Below are positions 17,570 to 26,172 of a DNA stretch of 64,000 bases, piece by piece (position 1 is the first letter of the stretch; each line of letters begins with the position of its first letter). The position numbers were made by a program, and so were the translations under genes. Where the stretch lies: the IMG/VR virus record IMGVR_UViG_3300009507_000014, positions 1 through 64,000 of that record; one strand, given 5' to 3'. The DNA comes from a virus. The notes below the pieces were generated by a model. That model had not been told where the DNA came from. It was given only the letters and a program-made list of their open reading frames with translations, and ran no database searches.

Positions 17570-17891
17570 CGGTCGCTAGCCATCGCACCGCCGAAGAGTG
17601 GCGCAGCGCTTGGTCTAGACCACGCTGTGCAAAGGGTGACAGTGGTATGCCTGCCTGTTTCATCGACAACCAGTCAGCGGCGAGCCACGCTGGCGGGTCA
17701 TGGTAGGTCTCTTCCAACGCCTTCGGGTCCGCATCGATGACGGCATTGTCTTTGGGGTAAAAGAGGACAACACGGCGCGCCGGGTCTTTCGGGGACGGGC
17801 GAACCGTATGCGCCCCAAAAGAGTAGGCGGGGACGGATTTCGTGACCCACTCTTCTGCGGGTTGGGGACGACGCCACGGAACACTATACAT
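17532..17891 (-). CDS. Hypothetical protein, 119 aa
   Basis: Unrecognised protein starting MYSVPWRRPQPAEEW. The N-terminal half is Pro-rich and looks like a small beta domain; the C-terminal half is helical and Ala/Trp-rich (PPAWLAADWLSMKQAG). It diverges from the cathepsin-like gene across about 40 bases that contain a TATTTAAAC element. Confidence 0.5.
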   Translation of the reverse strand: MYSVPWRRPQPAEEWVTKSVPAYSFGAHTVRPSPKDPARRVVLFYPKDNAVIDADPKALEETYHDPPAWLAADWLSMKQAGIPLSPFAQRGLDQALRHSSAVRWLATVKGTELPPVHMP

Positions 17892-17932
17892 TTTTTAGTA
17901 TTTAAACGACGTTTGCATGTACAATTACACAT

Positions 17933-18946
17933 ATGCTTTTATTATTATTTTTCATAGGTTTGGTCGCAGGGTTTAATACTCAAGATTGTCGAAAAAATAA
18001 CCACGAAGCATGGATGTGCGACTACATGCACAACCAAAACCGGGACTATGGTCACGAAGCCGAATTTTTACTCCGTAAAAGCAAGGTCGCCGAGTCGCGG
18101 AGCATGATAGACGAACTAGGTGCCGAGGTCTTCGGGTTGACATCCATGTCGGACCGTTTCCGCCTCCAAACCAACGTGGCACTACAGCTGTCCCACCACA
18201 AAGCCGTGACTCGGAAAAACGACCACCGTCCCGTGTTGTCCTCTGGTGTCGGTCCGGTGGATTGGCGCAGTAATGGTTACGTGAGTCCCGTCATGGACCA
18301 GGGCGACTGCGGCGACTGTTTTGCATTCGCGTCTGCCACGGTGCTCGAGTATTGGCTGGCGCGCGAGACGGGACGTTTGACACGTTTGAGCCCACAATCG
18401 TTGATGGATTGTACGTCTGGCTGGGGGCGACCAGATGTCGGCTGTGACGGTGGCCTCATGGAATACGTCTTCGAGTATGCGAAAAGCCATCCCGTCGTCC
18501 CACTGACCGACGCGCCCTATATGGAGCGCCAAACGCACTGTCCCAGTCGCCCCATGCACACGCGGCTCCGTGTCAACGACTACCGCGTACTGATACGCGA
18601 AGATGACCCGAGTGCGGAAGACCAAATCCCTGCGCTTTTGCACAGGTACGGCCCTTTGGCCATAGGCATTGATTCGAGTTCGCTCGCGATGGCCAATTAC
18701 AACGACGGCGTTTTTCAGGCGAGTCACTGCACGGCCGACATTGACCACGCGGTGACCATCGTGGGCTACACCGACGACGCGTGGATTATTAAAAATTCAT
18801 GGGGTCCCGACTGGGGCAGAGATAATGGCTACTTGTATCTCGAACGCGGCAAAAATGCCTGTGGCGTGGCAGAATACATCGTGTATGTCACAGATGCGAC
18901 ACCTATCAATAGTCTATTGAGCACCGATTGGTTTTATGACATTTAA
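17933..18946 (+). CDS. Cathepsin-like papain-family (C1) cysteine protease
   Basis: 337-residue preproenzyme. Residues 1-14 (MLLLLFFIGLVAGF) form a signal peptide; about 15-105 is a propeptide; the mature domain starts near PVDWRSNGYVSPVMDQG. The active site is visible: oxyanion Gln123 and nucleophile Cys129 in QGDCGDCFAF, His272 in DHAVTIVGY and Asn288 in KNSWG. The GCDGG motif and several disulfide Cys are present. It should enter the secretory pathway and act in an acidic or extracellular compartment. Cathepsins occur in baculoviruses and several giant viruses, where they aid host breakdown or virion entry. Confidence 0.93.
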   Translation: MLLLLFFIGLVAGFNTQDCRKNNHEAWMCDYMHNQNRDYGHEAEFLLRKSKVAESRSMIDELGAEVFGLTSMSDRFRLQTNVALQLSHHKAVTRKNDHRPVLSSGVGPVDWRSNGYVSPVMDQGDCGDCFAFASATVLEYWLARETGRLTRLSPQSLMDCTSGWGRPDVGCDGGLMEYVFEYAKSHPVVPLTDAPYMERQTHCPSRPMHTRLRVNDYRVLIREDDPSAEDQIPALLHRYGPLAIGIDSSSLAMANYNDGVFQASHCTADIDHAVTIVGYTDDAWIIKNSWGPDWGRDNGYLYLERGKNACGVAEYIVYVTDATPINSLLSTDWFYDI

Positions 18947-19257
18947 GACCACATGACCCATGCCATAAAAAAGGTCCACGTCGTCAGCCCAATGGCCACG
19001 CCAATGAGTTGACACCGCGAGCTAAAGTTGCCGCGTAGTTGTCGAATGGATTTTTTGAGTTCGGTCCGGTGCTCATCCAGTTGGTCGCGCATGTTGCGAA
19101 AGTTTTCATTGCTTTGAATCATCAGCTCCGAGTTCATCTGTATCACGTGAGAGACTTTGTCGTCCAAAGCAGCGACGCGCGTATCCAGTACAGAGACGCC
19201 GTCCTCTAATTTCTGAAGACGACCAGCGAGGAGTTTATCACACTCGTCTTGTAGCAT
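18943..19257 (-). CDS. Coiled-coil tail-anchored membrane protein
   Basis: 104 residues: a heptad-rich coiled coil over about residues 8-75 (LQKLEDGVSVLDTRVAALDD) and one C-terminal membrane segment (CQLIGVAIGLTTWTFFMAWV) with almost no residues after it. This is the layout of tail-anchored proteins such as SNARE-like or tethering factors, although no SNARE zero-layer residue can be assigned. Its stop interleaves with that of the cathepsin gene (shared TTAA). Confidence 0.65.
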   Translation of the reverse strand: MLQDECDKLLAGRLQKLEDGVSVLDTRVAALDDKVSHVIQMNSELMIQSNENFRNMRDQLDEHRTELKKSIRQLRGNFSSRCQLIGVAIGLTTWTFFMAWVMWS

Positions 19258-19290
19258 TTTAAAGTATTTAGGTAATATTTATACAACCAT

Positions 19291-20109
19291 ATGGATTTTA
19301 TTTCAGCAATTGTGTCTGTTGTTGCATTGAATGCATTGTTGTATGTTGTACACTATGGTGGCCGCTGGGGCGTCGTCGCAACCTGGATTCCCGGCAAACT
19401 GTTGGTACTCTTGGCCCAATGGTTTGTGGCCGACCACCACGACAACCAGGCACTCGTCAAGACACTCGAATATACATGGGCGACGTGCCTCGTCCCCGTC
19501 GTGTTTCTAAACGCATTCCACGTGTTTTTATGCTGTCAACAGGGGCGCGAACAGCGCTTTCGGTCGCATTTGTGGTGTCGGCGTTGGACGGTCGCCACCG
19601 TGGTGGCAGTGTTGGTGGGTGTTGCCACGTGGGCCGCCTGTGAGTTCGACGTCACCAAAACATCCGTGTACATATTTGGCACGGCGGCCTTTGCCATGAA
19701 CATTCTAAATATTGTCGACGCGCCACAACATCTCAATGTAGCGGGCACACAATTAACGTGGTCCTACGTACTCGTGGTCAACGTCGTCACGTTTGTCCTC
19801 TTGGCCGCCGTAGGGGCACTCGTTCAGCGGCGCGAACACGTCTGGGCCGCTGTACTTACAAACGCACCTCTGTTTGCTATTGCGCTCATGGCCAACGCCG
19901 CTCTTTTACCACAAGCGGACGCCACAAAAAACATAAAACAACAGACTTACATGCTGGCCTACCAGACGTGGCCGTCTCTGGGATTGGTCGCTACCGCATG
20001 GCTTACAATACACGTGACCAATAAGGCCGGTTGGGCTGTATTTAATGCACTGGTTGCGTTAAATATATTTATTGGGATACAATACTACGTTGTGAGAAAA
20101 AAGTTCTAA
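19291..20109 (+). CDS. Polytopic membrane protein, about 7-8 TM segments
   Basis: 272-residue, strongly hydrophobic protein starting MDFISAIVSVVALNALLYVV and ending in a basic KK tail. I compared it with heliorhodopsin because mirusviruses can carry one, but did not find the retinal Lys context. Family unknown; channel, receptor or transporter are all possible. Its stop interleaves with that of the abundant ssDNA-binding-like gene (shared CTAA at 20106-20109). Confidence 0.6.
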   Translation: MDFISAIVSVVALNALLYVVHYGGRWGVVATWIPGKLLVLLAQWFVADHHDNQALVKTLEYTWATCLVPVVFLNAFHVFLCCQQGREQRFRSHLWCRRWTVATVVAVLVGVATWAACEFDVTKTSVYIFGTAAFAMNILNIVDAPQHLNVAGTQLTWSYVLVVNVVTFVLLAAVGALVQRREHVWAAVLTNAPLFAIALMANAALLPQADATKNIKQQTYMLAYQTWPSLGLVATAWLTIHVTNKAGWAVFNALVALNIFIGIQYYVVRKKF

Positions 20110-21650
20110 GCCTCGACGTGTGCGCGTTTGGCGGAAGACTCCTCTGTGTCGTCGAGCTCGGATGCCGGGCGCTTTTTGGAGGCGTAGAGCACGCCGCCAC
20201 CCGACGCCTCGCGGTCTGGATTGGACAGCACACGAATGCCACGGCCGAGGTCAATGTTCCAATGCATGCCAAAGTTACCGTCGGCCAAAAAGTAAAAGGA
20301 CGGAGACACGACCGGTGCAATTTTTGCCCCATAGTTGATGTGGGCGCCCGTGATGTCGTTGCCCTGGTTGTCCTGCAGCGGAATGACGTTGCGCGTCGTC
20401 GTGCCGTACTGGAACATGCGCGCCTGAATCTTGACAGTGCGGTAGTCATCGTCTTCGCGCTTGCTGACCGGGTTGTTGAACAAGTCGGACAGCAGCGTGC
20501 GGAAAGTAGACTCGACCGTCTCCCCCGTCTCGTCCGCCAAATCCTTAGCAGACTCTTCCAGCTCCGCCTTGGTGCGAGTCAGAAGACCAGGTTCGTTCTG
20601 AATAAACGTCAAAGCGTCATTGGACACGCCCTCGAGGTAGTCGAACATGGCGACCGATTCAGAGTTAGAAGGGTCCTCCTTCAAGACACCAGCGAGCTTG
20701 GCGTTGCTCTCTGTGTGGCCGGACACCTTGCCGAGAGTTCCATCCTGTAGGTCGGTAAACTTGACCTCGGTCGGCGTAAGGCGCGTCAACATGCGATGGC
20801 CATCCTTATCTTTGGTGTTCACGTACTGCTTGTTGTTCTTTTCCGTGAAAGAAAACTCGATGGGACGGCGGACGTTCTCCACAACCGAATCGGGGACGGA
20901 CATGGCCGAGGAACCCGTAGAGTAGACCACAAAGTCCGGAATCATCTTGTAGGTGACACCATAGCGCGTCGCAGACACAGCGTACGGCCGGACCAAAAAG
21001 GGCACGCACATGACAGCGCCGTGATGAATGCGGGTCTCGGCCGGAAGGCGGACGTAGGCGTCGCCAGCGGGGGTGTTCTTGACCTGCACAAAGCGAGACT
21101 GGCGCGGCTCGTCATTGAGCGTATAGGCGGGACAGCGGATGGTCATCTGCGTGCCATGCTCAGCGTCGTCCTTGATGGGCGTCGTAGCGTCCTTCAAAAA
21201 GTTGGCGTACGCCTTTTCCAGCTGTTCCTCAGGCGTCTTCTTCTTGTAGTACTTTTGCGCCTTTTTAATGGCCGCGTCTTGCACGCCAGACACGTTGGCG
21301 TCCCACATCATCTTCAGACCGGCTTGAATTTGGGCGCGCTGCGTGGTGAAAAAGTCTTTGCGAGCATCCACAAACTCAGTCTCGTCGCCGCCCGGGATGT
21401 AGGTCACAGTAATGTGCGCGGCCTTTCTGGTCGACGCGTAGCCGATGCCAAAGTTGCCACCCTCGTGTACGTGCGCCCAGCGGCACACGCCCGGCGGAGT
21501 CATCGTCTTGAGTTCGTAGCCCTTCTCGGTCTTGAAGCGAAATATCTTTTCGCCCTTTTTGGAAGGGTGAGCCGAAGAGTCGAGCTTGAAGTTGCCAGAG
21601 GTGCGAAAGTTCAGGTACTTGAATGGGGTCATTGCGGGTTCAGTAGACAT
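20106..21650 (-). CDS. Probable ssDNA-binding protein, T7 gp2.5-like
   Basis: 514-residue protein with strongly biased codons (consistent GC-rich third positions), which suggests high expression. The late segment SPSFYFLADGNFGMHWNIDL, then GRGIRVL, resembles the conserved end of the OB-fold in NCLDV gp2.5-type ssDNA-binding proteins; the C-terminus carries a bipartite nuclear signal (KKRPASELDDTEESSAKR) within an acidic context. Such proteins coat single-stranded DNA at replication forks. An alternative is an abundant structural protein, including a capsid protein; I see neither a double jelly-roll nor a clear HK97 pattern. A related motif occurs in the gene at 31672-32802. Confidence 0.6.
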   Translation of the reverse strand: MSTEPAMTPFKYLNFRTSGNFKLDSSAHPSKKGEKIFRFKTEKGYELKTMTPPGVCRWAHVHEGGNFGIGYASTRKAAHITVTYIPGGDETEFVDARKDFFTTQRAQIQAGLKMMWDANVSGVQDAAIKKAQKYYKKKTPEEQLEKAYANFLKDATTPIKDDAEHGTQMTIRCPAYTLNDEPRQSRFVQVKNTPAGDAYVRLPAETRIHHGAVMCVPFLVRPYAVSATRYGVTYKMIPDFVVYSTGSSAMSVPDSVVENVRRPIEFSFTEKNNKQYVNTKDKDGHRMLTRLTPTEVKFTDLQDGTLGKVSGHTESNAKLAGVLKEDPSNSESVAMFDYLEGVSNDALTFIQNEPGLLTRTKAELEESAKDLADETGETVESTFRTLLSDLFNNPVSKREDDDYRTVKIQARMFQYGTTTRNVIPLQDNQGNDITGAHINYGAKIAPVVSPSFYFLADGNFGMHWNIDLGRGIRVLSNPDREASGGGVLYASKKRPASELDDTEESSAKRAHVEA

Positions 21651-21853
21651 GGTGTTTATTTGATACTCTATGTCACCTTATCCATTCAGAAAAAAGAATA
21701 TAATCAACTTAAGAATTTTTTGACTTTCGAGACACATATTCTATTGTAAATGGTACGGAATTACATAATTCATAAGGGAAATAGTGACGAAGTTTTAAGA
21801 TTATGATAGACATTTATATCTACAAAAACGCGACTATAATACAGTGACAAACC

Positions 21854-22390
21854 ATGGCCAGCTCGACCGCAAACGACCGTCATATTGTCAATCAATTTAA
21901 GCGGACTAGAAGTGTCGACGTCGGTCAACTTCAAAATGTGATACCACTCAATGAATATCAGATTCAAAACTTGTGTGGCAACTATCTGCGGATGGCCATG
22001 CACGTACAGGACAATAACGACTCTCTGCGCCACAACAAAGCAATACACTACGAACAAATCATTGCAGGGTGGCTGCAAGGTAGTGACTACTACACACAAG
22101 ACCAACTACAGGAAAATAACAGAACACGGCAAAAAAAAGGACAAACGGCACTTCCAACGCCTGATTTCTTGCTCAAACAACCCATTGACATTGAAGGGGT
22201 ACCGGTCCACTGGATAGAATGCAAGAATTACTACGCCTCTACGGAACAAAAAATCGCCAAAAAGCAAGCATTTATAAAGAGTGCTGTTAAATACAAACAG
22301 CATTACGGGCCCGGAATCATGGTATTTGCGTTTGGGTTCAACAAAGATATCCCAATTCCACAAGGTGTGCGTTTTAAACACATATTCTAA
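21854..22390 (+). CDS. TPD-motif nuclease, CDIN1 (C15orf41)-like
   Basis: 178-residue protein with the hallmark of the CDIN1 family: TPDFLLKQPIDIEG followed by VHWIECKNYY, then a Q-rich helix region and YGPGIMVFAFGF. The pattern D...E-x-K is a PD-(D/E)XK nuclease active site; archaeal and eukaryotic relatives are predicted Holliday-junction-type nucleases, and human CDIN1 partners codanin-1, a histone-chaperone-binding protein. The length is shorter than human CDIN1 (about 280) because the N-terminal region is reduced. In this virus a role in DNA processing or recombination is likely. ATG 21854 follows an AT-rich ACTATAATAC region. Confidence 0.8.
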   Translation: MASSTANDRHIVNQFKRTRSVDVGQLQNVIPLNEYQIQNLCGNYLRMAMHVQDNNDSLRHNKAIHYEQIIAGWLQGSDYYTQDQLQENNRTRQKKGQTALPTPDFLLKQPIDIEGVPVHWIECKNYYASTEQKIAKKQAFIKSAVKYKQHYGPGIMVFAFGFNKDIPIPQGVRFKHIF

Positions 22391-22442
22391 TTTGGGGTTA
22401 CTTCTATCAACATACAGTATAAAGGTTGTACAGCAGACGAAA

Positions 22443-22706
22443 ATGGCAGCAGATTTAGAGATTCTCTTTCTTCGACATACATTGAAAAAACGACTCTGCG
22501 CTATTAAGACTTACGAGAACAAACTGCGAGACATTGTCCATATGCCGGACGCTTCGCGCGAGCAAAAACTCCGAAAGGCACTCGAACTGGAAAAACTCCA
22601 CGTCACGATTCTAAAGCGCCTCATCGCAGTGCACGGCGTCAAACAGCAAAAATATAAGAACAAGCTCGATGTTATTAAAAAACACATCGAGAGCTTGACT
22701 TTCTAG
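22443..22706 (+). CDS. Small coiled-coil basic protein, 87 aa
   Basis: Starts MAADLEILFLRHTLKKRLCA and is Lys/Leu-rich throughout, predicted all-helical. The frame remains open upstream but a CAGTATAAAGG element at about 22416 supports the ATG at 22443. No family recognised. Confidence 0.6.
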   Translation: MAADLEILFLRHTLKKRLCAIKTYENKLRDIVHMPDASREQKLRKALELEKLHVTILKRLIAVHGVKQQKYKNKLDVIKKHIESLTF

Positions 22707-22805
22707 GTCGTATAACAGGCGCACGTGCGACTACGATGCCTTGTTCATTTGAAAACATCCCCCACCACCAAGTCTTACACTACATACAAATAATAAAAAA
22801 AACAT

Positions 22806-23135
22806 CTATTCACGGCTAAACAACGCGTTGTACGCGTCTTTGCTCATTCTAAACTCGTATCCACCACTAACCATACTGTCGGTCCCATTTCCAATTTCGG
22901 ATTGGTGGCTAAAGCGCTCCATAAACCACCACATGTTTGTCTCGGTGGCGTCTCGGTTAATACCGTCTTGACCGAACCACACGGTTATGGCCATTTCTTC
23001 CTGTTTGGAGACCTCTGGGACGGCGCATCCGTTTCTCCCCTCGTTGCCGAGTCGAATGCTGTAGTGTGAACCGCCGTATTTGTCCGACCAGGTTGGTATC
23101 CATCGGGACCGCTGAAGATGACGAAGGTAGGGCAT
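22806..23135 (-). CDS. Hypothetical protein, 109 aa
   Basis: Unrecognised protein starting MPYLRHLQRSRWIPTWSD, rich in Gly, Trp and Ser with likely beta structure (AITVWFGQDG, GGYEFRMSKDAY). It lies just left of a repeat tract. No signal or membrane segment. Confidence 0.5.
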   Translation of the reverse strand: MPYLRHLQRSRWIPTWSDKYGGSHYSIRLGNEGRNGCAVPEVSKQEEMAITVWFGQDGINRDATETNMWWFMERFSHQSEIGNGTDSMVSGGYEFRMSKDAYNALFSRE

Positions 23136-23193
23136 GGTGTGTATGTGTGCTGGTGTATGTTCTATTCGGAATAGAAGATGGGAAATTTATTTG

Positions 23194-23405
23194 GCGGCGG
23201 TCGAACTTTTCTTTCCGCGATAGCTATCGGCGAAAGAACTTTTGGACACCTGACTGGGAAAAAAGCTGGCGGTGGTCGAACTTTTCTTTCCGCGATAGCT
23301 ATCGGCGAAAGAACTTTTGGACACCCGACTGGGAAATTTATTTGGCGGCGGTCGAACTTTTCTTTCCGCGATAGCTATCGGCGAAAGAACTTTTGGACAC
23401 CTTGG
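23194..23405. repeat. Three tandem copies of palindrome-bearing intergenic repeat
   Basis: Three units of about 70-78 bases, each with the core TTCTTTCCGCGATAGCTATC continuing GGCGAAAGAACTTTTGG. The core is a near-perfect inverted repeat centred on CGATAGCTATCG, so each unit can form a hairpin. Units are separated by CTGACTGGGAAA-type linkers. All copies are intergenic. Confidence 0.9.
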
Positions 23406-23427
23406 CGAAACAAAAATACAATTAAAT

Positions 23428-23595
23428 TTAAGACAAACATTGTTTTTTATTACGGCATTTTTTTAACAAACTACGATACACGTCACACTTCATTTTGGTA
23501 GTGTTTTGCACACACCCGTACAACATCGAAGTCAATGTCTTACAATTATCAAGGTTGTTGGTCCAGTTCACACAATGTCGGCGTTTCCGTGGCAT
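23428..23595 (-). CDS. Twin-CX9C microprotein, 55 aa
   Basis: Starts MPRKRRHC and has Cys at residues 8, 18, 28, 37, 47 and 53. The pairs 8/18 and 37/47 are each separated by nine residues, the twin CX9C spacing of mitochondrial intermembrane-space proteins (COX17, CHCHD and CMC families) that fold through Mia40. The frame opens further upstream at GTG, but the ATG at 23595 sits about 22 bases behind a TATAAAG on the minus strand. It is basic and small; an unrelated Cys-rich peptide is possible. Directly beside a repeat tract. Confidence 0.5.
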   Translation of the reverse strand: MPRKRRHCVNWTNNLDNCKTLTSMLYGCVQNTTKMKCDVYRSLLKKCRNKKQCLS

Positions 23596-23634
23596 TTGTA
23601 TTGAGAAATGGGCCTTTATAGGCCTGTGCACGTC

Positions 23635-24141
23635 TTAAATTTCGATGGTATCGGCATGTATGTGTCTACTGAGCAGTTTGGCATAGAGAGTGCGTTCGAG
23701 AACCACGGACGCGACGATACCACCGCCAAACAGTGCCACAAGACTTGCCCGACGGCTGAGGACTGCCTGTATACACAACCAGGGAGAGACGTCAAAGACG
23801 CAGGCGAGCACGCCCGCCCAGCAGACGCACGTGATGGCGTGGCACAAATAGATGTGCACCATGCACGGTAGGGAGCCATGGCTTTGGCCCAAAAGGATGC
23901 GTTCTCGTCTGAATTGCTGGCGTGTCTGTCGGCAAAACCAGATGGTTTGTAGTTTGGTGGCAATGACAGTGACGGCCTGGTGGTATCTGACGTATTGTAG
24001 GTCGCTGTGTATACAAATGGGCGAGTCGGTGGTGCGATGTCCAAGTTCGACGAGGAGACGGTCGACCCACCACGCGGCGCAGCAGCACCAGACCCAGGGC
24101 ACTGTGGCGGAAAAGAATGCTAGATATCGACGTCGATACAT
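23635..24141 (-). CDS. Multi-pass membrane protein, 168 aa
   Basis: Hydrophobic protein with about four membrane segments (FFSATVPWVWCCCAAWWV, then a Cys/Val-rich pair, then LVALFGGGIVASVVL). I chose the ATG at 24141 (MYRRRYLAFF); a start at 24171 is possible but a TATTTAAATG element lies at 24159-24168. Rich in Trp and Cys. Family not recognised. Confidence 0.55.
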   Translation of the reverse strand: MYRRRYLAFFSATVPWVWCCCAAWWVDRLLVELGHRTTDSPICIHSDLQYVRYHQAVTVIATKLQTIWFCRQTRQQFRRERILLGQSHGSLPCMVHIYLCHAITCVCWAGVLACVFDVSPWLCIQAVLSRRASLVALFGGGIVASVVLERTLYAKLLSRHIHADTIEI

Positions 24142-24172
24142 GTTATAAACAAAAGTCTCATTTAAATACATT

Positions 24173-24637
24173 TTATTGTTCTTGTTTTTCAGTATTGTAT
24201 CGGACTTTGTCCTCTTCGGCCCGACGCACGTAGTGTGCTTTCTTGTCTGCGCTGATGCTTTTCCACGCTGCGGCAATGTAGCCCATCAGGTCGCGTGGGC
24301 TTTTGTCCGGGTGCTCTTCGGCGATGGATTGGCGGTGGTCTTTCATGAAAAAGGCGTAGGACGACCGTGGGCGCTTGATGCGATGTGGCGGTACGTACCT
24401 GGACATTTCGTCGGCGTATCGCTGCTTGTCTTGTGCGGATTGGCGCTCGTATGTGGTCTTGTCCTCGAGATTTCTCCACTGCTCGGCGATGAGCTTGGAC
24501 TGTTCGGACAGGGTGAGCTTTTCATCTCTGTCTTTCAGTATTTTGCGCTGTGCGCATGCATAGTAGAGAAAGGGGGTCATGGCGCGCTTGGGGCGGGCGG
24601 GGTCGCGTTGGCGTTTTTTCTTGTTACCTCTTACCAT
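24173..24637 (-). CDS. HMG-box protein with two HMG boxes (HMGB-like)
   Basis: 154 residues with two successive HMG boxes. Box 1 covers about residues 13-82 (PKRAMTPFLYYACAQRKIL, then AEQWRNLEDKTTYE); box 2 covers about 86-150 (IKRPRSSYAFFMKDHRQSI, then AAAWKSISADKKAHY). The N-terminus is basic (MVRGNKKKRQRD). HMG boxes bend DNA in the minor groove without sequence preference and loosen chromatin. Tandem boxes match eukaryotic HMGB1 but there is no acidic tail. With the histone-like and BAF-like genes it suggests viral control of DNA architecture. Confidence 0.9.
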   Translation of the reverse strand: MVRGNKKKRQRDPARPKRAMTPFLYYACAQRKILKDRDEKLTLSEQSKLIAEQWRNLEDKTTYERQSAQDKQRYADEMSRYVPPHRIKRPRSSYAFFMKDHRQSIAEEHPDKSPRDLMGYIAAAWKSISADKKAHYVRRAEEDKVRYNTEKQEQ

Positions 24638-24697
24638 CTTAAATTATAATGTAAAAACACACGTCTTTATACCTTATTATTTTACATGTTAATGGAT

Positions 24698-25024
24698 TCA
24701 CGCTTCGGATACGATGCGCCATCGTACTTGGTGCATGGTCTCGACAAGTTTGGCGATGTGGGAAATTTGTTGTTGTGTTTCCTGTTGGTTGACTGTCAGA
24801 ATACTGAGGTCAGCGCGCATCGAGTAGACGGTCCACAGGTGTGCGACAATGACGGCCAGAAGCGCAGTGACCATGCATATTTCAGTGATGGGTAGCGGCT
24901 TGGGCGTCGTGCCATTGTGGAGGGGCGTATCCGGATATCGCCGGCGCGCGTCTGACATGTCTTCCTCGGAGTCGTTGCTCTGTGTGTCAAAGTCTGCGTC
25001 GAGCGGTGGTCCGTCGTCTACCAT
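24698..25024 (-). CDS. Single-pass membrane protein with coiled coil, 108 aa
   Basis: Acidic N-terminus (MVDDGPPLDADFDTQSNDSE), a membrane segment at about 47-66 (ITEICMVTALLAVIVAHLW) and a Gln-rich helical C-terminus (ILTVNQQETQQQISHIAKLV). Type II or III topology. Function unknown. Confidence 0.6.
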   Translation of the reverse strand: MVDDGPPLDADFDTQSNDSEEDMSDARRRYPDTPLHNGTTPKPLPITEICMVTALLAVIVAHLWTVYSMRADLSILTVNQQETQQQISHIAKLVETMHQVRWRIVSEA

Positions 25025-25057
25025 GGTGAATAGTGCGCAGCGGCGCGTGTATATATC

Positions 25058-25879
25058 TTAAAATGCAATCTTTCGTTGGGATTTTCTCTGGCGTAGAGTG
25101 GCTTCGGCCGCTAGCATCGGTGACTCTTCCTCGGGTAGGTCTTTGGGTGTCGTGGGTACTTTTGATGCGAGCACAAGTATGAGAGCAAAGGCGGAGATGC
25201 TAATTTGCACCCCAATGGAAATGCGCACCAAGGACACGGCCACCATGTATAAGGCAATGCAATCGGCGGCGATGACGGCGGCGAGAATCACGGCGAGGGT
25301 CCCGGCATTGAGGGTCGGCGCCATGACAATCATGAGCGGGTCAACGACCATGTGTGGCGTGACAAACGCGGTCCACTCGCCCTCCACAAGAAGGGCCACC
25401 GTGTTCAACACGACAAAGGGAAAGGCCCAAGAAAAGAGAACGCGGAGACGGCGTCCGAGATAGCTGGTGAACGAGGGCATACGTAAAACTTTATATATGG
25501 ACCAACACTGGAGCGTATCGAGAAGCCACAGCAGTCCAGTGAGAACAACGGCGGCGATACTTCCTGGAAGTGTGTGAATACAAACGGCTTGCTGAGCGTT
25601 GACGCACCGTAGTGTGGAGACGAGTGCCAATGTTCCGGCAATGGCATCCAGAGTCGCGGCGGCCAGTTGTAAAAAAATGGCGAGGCCGAAAGCGACTTTA
25701 CTCATGGCTACAGTGCAGAGTAAAATGATACCGTAGAACAGGTAATTGACAAGCAGCAAGTTGGTGGCTTTGTGCACCGATTCGGACGAAAACTCTCGGG
25801 CAATACGAACGCCGATACTGACAAGCACAATTAAAAAGATACGCACCCGGACAGTATTTTGTACGCTGGCGCTGGTCAT
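25058..25879 (-). CDS. Polytopic membrane protein, 273 aa
   Basis: About seven hydrophobic segments, a short N-terminus (MTSASVQNTVRVRIFLIVLV) and a basic, Pro-containing C-terminal tail (LRQRKSQRKIAF). No conserved motif recognised, so no family is named. It belongs to a run of membrane-protein genes between 23.6 and 26.1 kb. Confidence 0.6.
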   Translation of the reverse strand: MTSASVQNTVRVRIFLIVLVSIGVRIAREFSSESVHKATNLLLVNYLFYGIILLCTVAMSKVAFGLAIFLQLAAATLDAIAGTLALVSTLRCVNAQQAVCIHTLPGSIAAVVLTGLLWLLDTLQCWSIYKVLRMPSFTSYLGRRLRVLFSWAFPFVVLNTVALLVEGEWTAFVTPHMVVDPLMIVMAPTLNAGTLAVILAAVIAADCIALYMVAVSLVRISIGVQISISAFALILVLASKVPTTPKDLPEEESPMLAAEATLRQRKSQRKIAF

Positions 25880-25900
25880 TTGTGGAAGGCTTGGTCCACT

Positions 25901-26089
25901 TTATATATGTCTCGGTGGCACTTTACCGTGAACGACTGGTAATAGGGGGATTGGATTGCGGGCCATGATACTCAACCCGGCAACGACGGCCATGCAAAGG
26001 ATGGCTCCCAGTACCCACATGTAAACATCTGGTGTGTCGTCGGTGTCTACAAAGTCACATAAATGGACGGCACACACTGTTCCATTCAT
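25901..26089 (-). CDS. Small single-pass membrane protein, 62 aa
   Basis: Starts MNGTVCAVHLCDFVDTDD with one membrane segment (VYMWVLGAILCMAVVAGLSI) and a short basic tail (HGKVPPRHI). It might be a small envelope protein. Immediately upstream of the previous membrane protein on the same strand. Confidence 0.5.
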   Translation of the reverse strand: MNGTVCAVHLCDFVDTDDTPDVYMWVLGAILCMAVVAGLSIMARNPIPLLPVVHGKVPPRHI

Positions 26090-26172
26090 ACCATGTTCGA
26101 AACATTATATTAAATAGTGTCTATGTGAATAGGAAAAGTCGGGTATATGAATCCGCGACGTGTTGGTAAACC

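Noticed and set aside
19291-20109. Heliorhodopsin
   Set aside because: Right size and about seven membrane segments, but no Lys in a suitable last-helix context and no family motifs.
20106-21650. Major capsid protein for the 514-residue gene
   Set aside because: No double jelly-roll pattern and no clear HK97 pattern; the C-terminal OB-like segment and nuclear signal fit an ssDNA-binding protein better. Not fully excluded.
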